The position numbers and the translations under genes are program-made. Positions 16,262-23,540 of a DNA stretch of 34,423 nt are shown one piece after another. The notes under the pieces were generated by a model. That model saw only the letters and a program-made list of their open reading frames with translations. It was not told where the DNA came from and searched no databases. Within the stretch, counting starts at the first letter, position 1, and the number at the start of each line of letters is the position of its first letter. The stretch comes from Bacillota bacterium (GTDB lineage Bacteria; Bacillota; Clostridia; Christensenellales; SZUA-584), in the NCBI GenBank assembly GCA_023410595.1, contig JAEYPO010000010.1, positions 1-34,423 on the forward strand. The letters are read 5' to 3'.

Positions 16262-17041
16262 CTAACCGAAGCTGCTGATTAGCGTCTTCACTGTCAGCAT
16301 CCACCCGTCGACGAGCACAAACAGCAGCAGCTTGAATGGCAGCGATATCACAATAGGAGGAAGCATCATCATCCCCATCGACATCAGCACGCTGGCAACT
16401 ATCATATCTATTACGATAAATGGTATGTACAGGAAAAACCCCATCTCGAACCCGCGCTTTATCTCGCTCGTCATAAAAGCTGGTATGAGCACGTGGTTGG
16501 GCACGTCTTCCACAACCTGCACTTTATCGGCGCTATCCGAAACGGATATGAAATAATTGAGGTCTTCTTTGAACGTCTGCTTAAGCATGAATTCGCGCAC
16601 CGGCTCCATAGCGCGGTCCAGCGCTTCGTCTTCAGTTATCTGCTCGTTGACATATGGCTGATAAGCGTTCGTGTTGATATCATTTATAACAGGAGACATC
16701 ACGAAGAACGTAAGAAAGAGCGCTAATCCCACAAGCACCTGGTTTGGCGGCATCTGCTGAAGCCCCAGCCCGTTCCTTATAAGCGAAAGCACTATTATTA
16801 TCCTGGGGAAGCACGTGAGCATTATAAGTATTGACGGCAGCACGGAGAGTATCGTTATAAGCAGCAGTATGTCTACCGTCTCAGACCTGCCCCCCGCTAT
16901 CTGTTCAACTATGCCCGAGTCCGCACTTCCGGCGTTATCCGCAGAGCCCGCGTCTTTTGACGAACCTCCCAAGGCGGAGCAGCCGGAAAAGAGTATAATT
17001 AACAGCACAATCAAAGCGATGATGATAATCTTCTTCTTCAT
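16262..17041 (-). CDS. fliP: FliP, export gate protein with lipoprotein-like signal
   Basis: A 259-residue protein. From about residue 55 it is a standard FliP: LLLITILSVLPSILIMLTCF, then LQQMPPNQVLVGLALFLTFF and a C-terminal MILPPIV-like block. The start of the protein is odd. KKK, a hydrophobic run (5-18), then F-S-G-C21-S forms a lipobox-like end, followed by a Gly/Ser/Asp-rich spacer (about 22-52). In the family a cleavable Sec signal is known for Gram-negative FliP, while Bacillus FliP starts near its first helix. Lipidation at C21 is an inference. ATGA overlap with fliO (4 bp). Confidence 0.96.
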   Translation of the reverse strand: MKKKIIIIALIVLLIILFSGCSALGGSSKDAGSADNAGSADSGIVEQIAGGRSETVDILLLITILSVLPSILIMLTCFPRIIIVLSLIRNGLGLQQMPPNQVLVGLALFLTFFVMSPVINDINTNAYQPYVNEQITEDEALDRAMEPVREFMLKQTFKEDLNYFISVSDSADKVQVVEDVPNHVLIPAFMTSEIKRGFEMGFFLYIPFIVIDMIVASVLMSMGMMMLPPIVISLPFKLLLFVLVDGWMLTVKTLISSFG

Positions 17042-17523
17042 TCTTCATCCTCGCTTTTGTTATCCATTTGCCCGCGGCGGCGCTCCATAGCCTCGTTCAT
17101 TTGCGAGAGGAAATCGTCGCCATGAAGCCCGGCGCTATTGCGCTGCGCTTTTGCCTGCATCCTGGCTTTTCTTAAGTTTTCCTGTGCGTCTTTTGCGTAT
17201 AAAAGAAAATCGCGGAACTGCTGCGCAAAGCCTTTACCCTCTTTGACGGGCGTTTGATCTTTAGCAGTCTTAATTGATTCGCCGTCTATTTGCCCTAAGT
17301 TGTTTATGGACTGATTCGTCACTCCTATGAGCAGCTTCTGATCGCCCACTTCAATCAGAACGACGTTCTTGTCCTTGCCCAGCGGCAGACGGTCGATAAT
17401 TTGTATGTAGCGGCCCTTAAGCATCTTCCTTGACTTGCCTGATATGAATCTCGTTGTGAAATATGCTCCTACGAGAACGGCAGCCAATACTACAATATAA
17501 AAAAAAGTAGTCCAGAATTCCAT
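17038..17523 (-). CDS. fliO: FliO, export gate assembly protein
   Basis: About 161 residues, with one N-terminal membrane helix (FFYIVVLAAVLVGAYF) and the cytoplasmic FliO domain (GRYIQIIDRLPLGKDKNVVL, then GVTNQSINNLG). FliO helps FliP form its ring. The frame is open to an ATG at 17580, but that would add 19 polar residues before the helix. The ATG at 17523 with GGGGGT about 10 nt upstream is preferred, with modest certainty. It follows fliE directly, where fliF-to-fliN would normally lie. Confidence 0.9.
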   Translation of the reverse strand: MEFWTTFFYIVVLAAVLVGAYFTTRFISGKSRKMLKGRYIQIIDRLPLGKDKNVVLIEVGDQKLLIGVTNQSINNLGQIDGESIKTAKDQTPVKEGKGFAQQFRDFLLYAKDAQENLRKARMQAKAQRNSAGLHGDDFLSQMNEAMERRRGQMDNKSEDEE

Positions 17524-17622
17524 TAAACTGTTTACCCCCAGCCTACTTTTTATATACCCGATTAAATTGTAGTGAAACAAAATATTAGCATTATATGCCG
17601 ATATAATGTATTTTTTGCGGTT

Positions 17623-17919
17623 TTACACCTGCATATTCATCACTTCGTTGTAAGCGCTTATTACTTTATTCCTTATCTGCACCGCGAGGCTTACCGCCAT
17701 CTCCGCTTTTTTAGAAGCGATCATAGCGCCATGAAGGTCGTCCGACTCTCCTGTAAGCAGCGCCTCGTTCGCGGCCAAAGCCTGCGCCTCCGTCTCTTTG
17801 ACGTTATCCAGCGCATCGCCGAATATATCGGAAAAGCTCGCTTCGCTTTCCTTTGCGTTCTTCTTAGAATTGATGCTTTCAAAATTAGATAATATGCTCT
17901 CCAATGAATTTATCTGCAT
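17623..17919 (-). CDS. fliE: FliE, MS ring-rod junction protein
   Basis: A 98-residue protein ending in the FliE motif KAEMAVSLAVQIRNKVISAY followed by NEVMNMQV. It links the MS ring to the proximal rod and is one of the first exported proteins. AAGGAGG precedes the ATG. It follows flgB and flgC, the usual order, but the next gene is fliO, not fliF. Its 3' end shows no sign of truncation. Confidence 0.94.
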   Translation of the reverse strand: MQINSLESILSNFESINSKKNAKESEASFSDIFGDALDNVKETEAQALAANEALLTGESDDLHGAMIASKKAEMAVSLAVQIRNKVISAYNEVMNMQV

Positions 17920-17986
17920 ACTGATCCTCCTTATAAATTACCCCATAGCTTTTCGGTTGGTCCGATAACTACCCGATAAGTGTCTG

Positions 17987-18412
17987 TCAGCTGCCTATCT
18001 CGAGCGCCTTTACAGCCATGCTTTTTGTCGCGTCAAGCGCCGTAACGTTTGCCTCATACGAGCGCGTTGCCGACATGAGGTCTATCATTTCCTCCACCTC
18101 GTCGACATTCGGCCTTCTCACATATCCGTCCGCATCGGCGAGCGGGCTTGTGGGGTCGTATTCAACCTCAAAGTCCGACTGGTCCTCAATTATCTGCGTC
18201 ACCTTAACGCCTCCGCCTATGGCCTTGTTGAATTCGTTGGAAAACGAATTTGCGCTTCGCTCTGCAAACACGCAGACTTTTCTGCGGTAAGGCCCGCCGG
18301 TATCGGTTACCGTAGTATCCGCGTTGGCTAAGTTTTCACTTATAACATCCATTCTCAAACGCTGCGCCGTCAGCGCCGAGCCGCTTATATCCATTGACGA
18401 CAGAAATCCCAT
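17987..18412 (-). CDS. flgC: FlgC, proximal rod protein
   Basis: A 141-residue rod protein with SALTAQRLRMDVISENLANA, then GGPYRRKVCVF and a C-terminal block RPNVDEVEEMIDLMSATRSY, then EANVTALDATKSM. The frame extends to an ATG at 18439, but the ATG at 18412 sits right after GGAGGTAAAT, gives the standard FlgC N-terminus (MGFLSSMDISGSALTAQ), and is preferred. It lies between flgB and fliE. Confidence 0.94.
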   Translation of the reverse strand: MGFLSSMDISGSALTAQRLRMDVISENLANADTTVTDTGGPYRRKVCVFAERSANSFSNEFNKAIGGGVKVTQIIEDQSDFEVEYDPTSPLADADGYVRRPNVDEVEEMIDLMSATRSYEANVTALDATKSMAVKALEIGS

Positions 18413-18470
18413 ATTTACCTCCACTGCCTTTATTGGCATTTCCCCTTTAGCTTTGTAACATTGACACCGA

Positions 18471-18872
18471 TCAGCGATTGATTACAGTATCCAGCCTGTT
18501 AAACTCGCTTCTTAGCTGTGTAGCAAGCTCGTTGTAAAGTATAGTGTTTTTCGCAAGTTCAAGGTTTTCGTAATCAATATCCACGCTGTTGCCGTCCGAC
18601 CTGTAGGTAACGTTCTCTTCCTGCGAAACAACGGGCGACATGTCTTCGCTTATATCGCTGAAGTCATAGTGCTCCGGACGGGTAGTCTTTGCGCGGAAAC
18701 CGCCGTCATCTTCAAGCGCGTTTTTAAATACCGACTCAAACTCGACATGCGAAGCTTTAAACCCGGGCGTGTCGTTATTCGCTATATTGTTCGTTATGAC
18801 CTTGTTCTTGGTCCACGACGCGTCCAGCCCTTTTTCCAGCAGGTTTATGTTGTCAAAAAGATCGTTTATCAA
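18471..18872 (-). CDS. flgB: FlgB, proximal rod protein
   Basis: A 133-residue rod protein (LEKGLDASWTKNKVITNNIA, then NNDTPGFKASHVEFE and C-terminal NSVDIDYENLELAKNTILYN). The start codon is TTG at 18872, with AAAGGGGTG a few bases upstream and no better ATG. The 60-nt gap to the transglycosylase gene contains a small CCGAAAA/TTTTCGG hairpin without a T tract. Confidence 0.93.
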   Translation of the reverse strand: MINDLFDNINLLEKGLDASWTKNKVITNNIANNDTPGFKASHVEFESVFKNALEDDGGFRAKTTRPEHYDFSDISEDMSPVVSQEENVTYRSDGNSVDIDYENLELAKNTILYNELATQLRSEFNRLDTVINR

Positions 18873-18932
18873 CTTAACACCCCTTTTCTGTCACAGCCTT
18901 TGGCTTTCCGAAAATTCCAATGTTTTTCGGGT

Positions 18933-19541
18933 TCAGTTTTCACTGTATTGTCTGTAATACGAAAGCACTTTATCCACATAACCCCGTACGCCCGAAGAGA
19001 TCTTCGAGTACTGCTCAGGGTCGTCGGGGTCGGCGATGTCCAAAGACGCTATCTTTCCCTGGCCTGTGTTGTATGCCGCAAGAGCCAGGCGTACGTCTCC
19101 GAACCGGCTCATCAGCTTCTTTAAGTAACCCGCGCCTCCGCTCACGTTCTGGAACGCGTTGAAAGGATCGGCAACGCCCATCTCTTTTGCCGTTCCCGGC
19201 ATAAGCTGCATGAGCCCCTGAGCGCCCGCGCCCGAAACAGCGTCAGTTCTATAAGAAGATTCGACTTGTATGACCGCACGCAAAAGATCGGGGTCCAGCC
19301 CCGTGCTCTGTGCGGCACTCTCTATTGCCGATTCTATCTCGCCGCTCGATTTGCTTGTCGCAAGCGCCGAAAAAGAATCGGTTTCGATGCCGGCCGTATT
19401 AGTCGCTCCCAGCCTTAAGTCGATGTTGCTGAGCAGGTCTTTGAAGACCTCGGCAGCCCCACCACACTTCGAGGCCTCCGCCTGCACAACGCTTCTGAAT
19501 TCGCTGAGTTTAGACTGATAAATACTTTCAATGCTTATCAT
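18933..19541 (-). CDS. Soluble lytic transglycosylase (SLT domain), flagellar locus
   Basis: A 202-residue protein. Residues about 70-190 form an SLT-type transglycosylase domain: catalytic E94 in QVESSYRTDAVSGAGAQGLM, then QLMPGTAKEMG and LALAAYNTGQGKIASLD. It would cut glycan strands of peptidoglycan so that the rod can pass. There is no signal peptide; the first 60 residues are polar and helical. Export through the flagellar gate, as for FlgJ, is an inference. It lies between cheB and flgB. The start ATG has no good ribosome site, and a sigma-28-like promoter ends only about 10 nt upstream. Confidence 0.88.
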   Translation of the reverse strand: MISIESIYQSKLSEFRSVVQAEASKCGGAAEVFKDLLSNIDLRLGATNTAGIETDSFSALATSKSSGEIESAIESAAQSTGLDPDLLRAVIQVESSYRTDAVSGAGAQGLMQLMPGTAKEMGVADPFNAFQNVSGGAGYLKKLMSRFGDVRLALAAYNTGQGKIASLDIADPDDPEQYSKISSGVRGYVDKVLSYYRQYSEN

Positions 19542-19550
19542 ATACTTATA

Positions 19551-19578
19551 CTATCGGTTTTTTTGCATCATTACTTTA
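19551..19578 (-). promoter_or_regulatory. Candidate sigma-28 promoter before the transglycosylase gene
   Basis: TAAA (19578-19575, including the cheB stop codon), a 16-nt spacer, then ACCGATAG (19558-19551), six of eight with GCCGATAT. Transcription would start about 3 nt before the ATG, giving a nearly leaderless message, which fits the lack of a ribosome site but lowers confidence. Confidence 0.4.
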
Positions 19579-20622
19579 GGCCTCTGTTGCGAGGCCGTTG
19601 TACCATTTGTATATCTGCCTCGGCATACTTGCGAGCGACAGCTGAACGTCGACGGCTCCGATGTTATAGGCAACGGCAGGCATGCCGTAAACCACGCATG
19701 TCTGCTTGTCCTGTCCTATCGTAGACGCTCCCGCTTTTTTCATCGCGAGCAGGCCCTTGGCCCCGTCGCTGCCCATACCGGTAAGTATGATGCCTAAACT
19801 ATTAATACCCCTAAGTTTGGATACCGAATCAAATAAAACATCGGCGGACGGACAGTGGCCGCTTACCTTTTCTCCTTCGCGGCACTCCACGCGCAAACTA
19901 GCGCCCCTCTTTACGACGTACATATGCAGACCTCCGGGCGCTATAAGCGCTGTGCCCGGACGCACAATGTCGCCGTCATTTGCTTCTTTTACCTCCATCG
20001 CGCATTCGTCGTTGAGGCGCTGCGCATAAAGCCTCGTAAACACGGGCGGCATGTGCTGTACTATGACTATGCCGGGCAGGTCGTTGCTCAATTGCTTCAA
20101 TACGCCGACCGTCGCTTCCGTTCCTCCCGTAGAAGCGCCTATGGCTATGAGGGAATCCCCCCTTGCGTCGCTCACCGCCTTTTGAGCTATCGCTCCACGC
20201 TCAGGGCTGTGCTTATGCTTGCCTACCTTTGCGATGGACGCTATCTTTATCTTCACTAGGAGTTCTGAAATGAAGCTCTGCTTTTCACGCTCGTTCTTCA
20301 TACCTGACTTGTTGATAAAATCTACGGCCCCCGCGTCCAGCGCGTCGAATACTACGCCGTCCACCGAACTCACGACAACGACCGGCAATGGAAACTGGGG
20401 CATCAGCTTCTTAAGGAATTCGATGCCGTTCATCTTAGGCATCTGTATGTCAAGCGTCATAACGTCGGGCGTCAGCTCGACTATCCTGTCGCGGGCTTCA
20501 AACGGATCGGAAGCTTTGCCCACGACTTCTATGCCCTGGTCCTTGGAAATCTCCGAAGCTATGAACTCCCGCATAAACAGCGAATCGTCCACGACCAATA
20601 CGCGTATCTTTTTAGCTGGCAT
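19576..20622 (-). CDS. cheB: CheB, receptor methylesterase/deamidase
   Basis: A 348-residue protein with a receiver domain (phosphorylation site D58 in TPDVMTLDIQMPKMNG) and a methylesterase domain with the triad S164 (IGASTGGTEA), H190 (IVQHMPPVF) and D287 (LTGMGSDGAKG). Phosphorylated by CheA, it removes methyl groups from chemoreceptors and so opposes CheR. It lies 5 nt after cheR. All key residues are present. Confidence 0.96.
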   Translation of the reverse strand: MPAKKIRVLVVDDSLFMREFIASEISKDQGIEVVGKASDPFEARDRIVELTPDVMTLDIQMPKMNGIEFLKKLMPQFPLPVVVVSSVDGVVFDALDAGAVDFINKSGMKNEREKQSFISELLVKIKIASIAKVGKHKHSPERGAIAQKAVSDARGDSLIAIGASTGGTEATVGVLKQLSNDLPGIVIVQHMPPVFTRLYAQRLNDECAMEVKEANDGDIVRPGTALIAPGGLHMYVVKRGASLRVECREGEKVSGHCPSADVLFDSVSKLRGINSLGIILTGMGSDGAKGLLAMKKAGASTIGQDKQTCVVYGMPAVAYNIGAVDVQLSLASMPRQIYKWYNGLATEA

Positions 20623-20627
20623 TTATG

Positions 20628-21443
20628 TCACACTACCTTTTTGTATATAGAGGGCATTACGAACTGATATTTCGTATCGTTTCTGTCTATTGATTCTGAC
20701 TGGCCGATAAACAGATATCCTCCGTTTTCAGTCGCGTCATAAAACTTCTGTATAAGTTTGCGTTTTGTCTCTTCATTGAAATAGATCATTACGTTGCGGC
20801 AGAATATGACATGGAACTTTTTCCGGAACGGAAAAGCGTCTTCTATGAGGTTGAACCTGCGGAATATCACCTCGTCTTTAAGACTTTTCTTTACCTCCCA
20901 GCTGCCGTCCGCCAATCTGTCGAAGTACGAAAGCTTCCAGAATGTCGGCACCTTTTTCAAACAGTCGTCCTCATAAACGCCTCTTTTCGCGCCGTCCAGC
21001 GCTTTCAGCGATATATCCGTGGCGAGCACCTTGGCGTCCCACAGCTTGCTTTTCTCGCCCAGAAAATCTGAAATTATCATCGCGAGCGTATACGGCTCCT
21101 GCCCTGTCGAGCATCCCGCGCTCCATATACGCAGGTCGTTATTTTTAATGCCTGCAGCTGTTTCTGGAAGCACAAAGTCTCTGAAATACCTGAAATGGTC
21201 CCATTCGCGCATAAAATACGAATAGTTGGTGGTCAGGAAGTTGATTATAGTGCTCATTTCGCTGCCGGTATCGTCGCTTAAGGCATATCCGATATAGGTC
21301 TTGTAGTTGTCAAAGCCCTTGTTTGTCAGATAATTATTCAGCCTGCTTTCGATAAGCGTCCGCTTTTTGCTCAAATTGATGCCATAATTCTCCTGTAAAT
21401 ACCCTGTAAGCTGCTTGAACTCTTTGTCCTCGATCTGTATCAT
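20628..21443 (-). CDS. cheR: CheR, receptor methyltransferase
   Basis: A 271-residue protein with the helical N-terminal CheR domain, the TTNYSYFMRE segment (71-80) and the SAM-binding motif RIWSAGCSTGQEPYTLAMI (from 105). A later block HVIFCRNVMIYFNEETKRKL is also diagnostic. It methylates glutamates on chemoreceptors. AAGGTGA precedes the ATG. A 189-nt gap separates it from cheW upstream. Confidence 0.96.
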   Translation of the reverse strand: MIQIEDKEFKQLTGYLQENYGINLSKKRTLIESRLNNYLTNKGFDNYKTYIGYALSDDTGSEMSTIINFLTTNYSYFMREWDHFRYFRDFVLPETAAGIKNNDLRIWSAGCSTGQEPYTLAMIISDFLGEKSKLWDAKVLATDISLKALDGAKRGVYEDDCLKKVPTFWKLSYFDRLADGSWEVKKSLKDEVIFRRFNLIEDAFPFRKKFHVIFCRNVMIYFNEETKRKLIQKFYDATENGGYLFIGQSESIDRNDTKYQFVMPSIYKKVV

Positions 21444-21632
21444 GTCCTGTCACCTTTACTATTCATGTTATAAAAGCGAATACGCTTGAAGCTAAGCACG
21501 CAGATATTTGCTCCAACCGGCACCGCCCAGCACCGTTTTTGGTTTAATGTAATAACAAAGGACAAAACAAGTTTTGTCCCTGTAGTCTTTATACGTAGTC
21601 TATCATCTGTATCTCTGAAGCTGTCTTAGTCC
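21444..21632 (-). other. cheW-cheR gap with a hairpin
   Basis: Apart from the cheR ribosome site, the gap holds a perfect hairpin at 21560-21579 (GGACAAAAC against GTTTTGTCC, tight loop). On the minus strand it is followed by TTTGTTATT, so a weak terminator between cheW and cheR is possible. No convincing promoter was seen downstream of it. Confidence 0.45.
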
Positions 21633-22124
21633 TTATTCTATCTGCCCTATTTCCTGCGTCTCCTGTTCATCAAACAGCTTATTGACGTCGAGCAGCAGCT
21701 TAACGTTCCCGTCTATCTTTCCTATTCCCTGTATGTACCTGTTGCGTATGCCTGTCTTCTGGCTCGGCGGAGGCACAACATTTTCGTCGTCTATGGATAT
21801 TACTTCAGATACCCTGTCCACTATGAGTCCGACAACCAGCTCTTCCGTGTCCACGACGACGATGCATGTCCTGTCGTTATATTCCATAGGCTCCTTGCCA
21901 AACTTAAGGCGCATATCGATAACAGGAATTATCTTCCCGCGCAGGTTTATTATGCCCTTGATATAGTCCGGAACTTCCGGTATCCTCGTTACGGGCTGAA
22001 TTCCGATTATCTCCGTGACGAATTTTATCTCAAGGCCAAAAACTTCCTCGCCGAGATTGAACGTAAGATACCTTCCGTGCTGAGTATCCTCCTGTTTTTC
22101 CATCTCTTCATTCATTACTTCCAT
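21633..22124 (-). CDS. cheW: CheW, receptor-kinase coupling protein
   Basis: A 163-residue CheW-domain protein (LTFNLGEEVFGLEIKFVTEI, then RIPEVPDYIKGIINLRGKII and PVIDMRLKFG). It links chemoreceptors to CheA, which is encoded on the divergent plus-strand operon. The ATG at 22124 has AAGGAGGAA a few bases upstream. It lies 34 nt after the yaaR gene. Confidence 0.95.
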   Translation of the reverse strand: MEVMNEEMEKQEDTQHGRYLTFNLGEEVFGLEIKFVTEIIGIQPVTRIPEVPDYIKGIINLRGKIIPVIDMRLKFGKEPMEYNDRTCIVVVDTEELVVGLIVDRVSEVISIDDENVVPPPSQKTGIRNRYIQGIGKIDGNVKLLLDVNKLFDEQETQEIGQIE

Positions 22125-22158
22125 GGTCTTCCTCCTTCAACCGTTAAATAAGCTGACA

Positions 22159-22611
22159 TTACAGAAGCATGTCTACAATCAGGCCCCTTATGTCGTCAAC
22201 CATCTTAAGAATCTGTATATTGTCTTCCTGCTGCTTGAGTATTTCCTGCGCCATATCGTCCAGCTTACTGTTTACTTTCTTTATGACGGTCAGCGTTTTA
22301 TGCTTTCCGTTTACATCGAACGTGCCGGATTTCGAGCTCTGGTATGCGTTGCTTGCCGCTTCCCCCACCAGTTCAGCAATAAGCTGCCTGTATTTTAAAA
22401 AGCCGCATATATCCGCTCTCTTTTTCAGGGCTTCCCCCTGCTCGAATATCTTGCTTTTAAGGCCTTCTATATACTCCTGATACTGCGCCTCGTGCAGATC
22501 AGTAAGCTGACGCTTGAATACAAGCTCAGTGCCCAAGCCGGCCTGCTTTTCCTGTATCGTACCTAAAGCCCGCGCCTCTTTTGAAATTGTCCCTATATCC
22601 GCAACTTTCAT
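22159..22611 (-). CDS. YaaR family protein (DUF327)
   Basis: A 150-residue helical protein resembling the YaaR/DUF327 family (FKRQLTDLHEAQYQEYIEGL, then GEALKKRADICGFLKYRQLI and HKTLTVIKKVNSKLDDMAQE). The family is of unknown function and is often found in flagellar or chemotaxis runs in Clostridia. It lies 34 nt before cheW and 103 nt after the fliT-like gene. The ribosome site is weak (GGGG). Role here: unknown. Confidence 0.75.
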   Translation of the reverse strand: MKVADIGTISKEARALGTIQEKQAGLGTELVFKRQLTDLHEAQYQEYIEGLKSKIFEQGEALKKRADICGFLKYRQLIAELVGEAASNAYQSSKSGTFDVNGKHKTLTVIKKVNSKLDDMAQEILKQQEDNIQILKMVDDIRGLIVDMLL

Positions 22612-22714
22612 TGCTTAATACCCCAAGACCTTAAGACCTTTGCGCTATATAGATAACCATTTTCTTATACTCTAAGCACTAACCTTTGGCCTTAAATACA
22701 TTAAATCTTTTACG

Positions 22715-23107
22715 TTATTGTTTTTCGTCAATAAATACGGCGTTCCGGACGTTCTGATTGTAAACGTCAAGTCCCTGCTTTTTTTGCCTTATGGCCTTTA
22801 TCTGGCCGCTGTAGCTTTTCAGTTTTTCCTCGGAGAGCTCTTTAAGCTCCCTATTGGCTTCGACGATCCGGGCAAATAGCTGTTCAATATCTTTCTCGAT
22901 TTTAACGTCGGCCGGGCTTTTTTCTCCCGCAGGAGTTTTGCCAAGCTCGTCGATTTTACGCATTATCTGTTCGCAGTTTTGCAGCTCCCGGTCAAAGTTC
23001 TCTACATTATCTTCTTCAAGCAGCCGCATGGCTGTCTTGATTGTACTGAGCAGTTCTTCCAGCAGCGTCTTTTTTGCCTGCAGGATATCGGTTATATTTT
23101 CATTCAT
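22715..23107 (-). CDS. FliT-like flagellar chaperone
   Basis: A 130-residue, all-helical, charged protein (LLEELLSTIKTAMRLLEEDN, a middle Pro/Gly break, then NRELKELSEEKLKSYSGQIK). The position right after fliS, with a 4-bp ATGA overlap, and the size suggest FliT, the chaperone of the cap protein FliD encoded two genes upstream. The sequence itself gives no firm signature, so the call rests on context and shape. Confidence 0.6.
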   Translation of the reverse strand: MNENITDILQAKKTLLEELLSTIKTAMRLLEEDNVENFDRELQNCEQIMRKIDELGKTPAGEKSPADVKIEKDIEQLFARIVEANRELKELSEEKLKSYSGQIKAIRQKKQGLDVYNQNVRNAVFIDEKQ

Positions 23108-23508
23108 TGTTCCATCTCGCTTATCTCATAAACCGGAGGCTTATATTCCTTTTCTACCTTCACCCAAGTATCGCGCAGGCTGCCGATTATTTTCAGCAAA
23201 GGTTCTATTTTCTCCGCACTTTTTGAAACGTTTATCCTTACTATCTCTTCATACATGAACGCATAAAGAGACAGCAGGTTTTGTGATATCTCATACTTTA
23301 AGTCAAGAGCTGCCATTAGCTCTTCAATAATATCTTCGGCCTTTTTAAAGTTGGTGTTCGCGTCTTCATAATCCTTCTTTTCGATAGCCATGCGCGCAAG
23401 CTTCAGCCGCTTGATGCAGCCATTGTAAAGCATAACAATAAGACCTACAGGATTCGCAGTCGCCACTTCCTGCGTCTTATATTTTTCATAAGCATTTGCC
23501 ATAACCAT
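23104..23508 (-). CDS. fliS: FliS, flagellin export chaperone
   Basis: A 134-residue protein with the FliS signature (AYEKYKTQEVATANPVGLIV, then MLYNGCIKRLKLA) and the conserved SLYAFMYEEIVR segment. FliS binds the flagellin C-terminus and prevents early assembly. The first ATG is kept because GAGGTGA lies nine bases upstream. It follows fliD by 32 nt. Confidence 0.95.
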   Translation of the reverse strand: MVMANAYEKYKTQEVATANPVGLIVMLYNGCIKRLKLARMAIEKKDYEDANTNFKKAEDIIEELMAALDLKYEISQNLLSLYAFMYEEIVRINVSKSAEKIEPLLKIIGSLRDTWVKVEKEYKPPVYEISEMEQ

Positions 23509-23540
23509 ATTTATATGTCACCTCGTTAAATATTGATCGA

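Noticed and set aside
17576..17605. Plus-strand sigma-28-like site CAAA-N15-GCCGATAT between fliE and fliO
   Set aside because: It points antisense into fliE, the -35 is imperfect, and the GCCGATAT is part of an AT-rich near-palindrome; no plus-strand gene follows.
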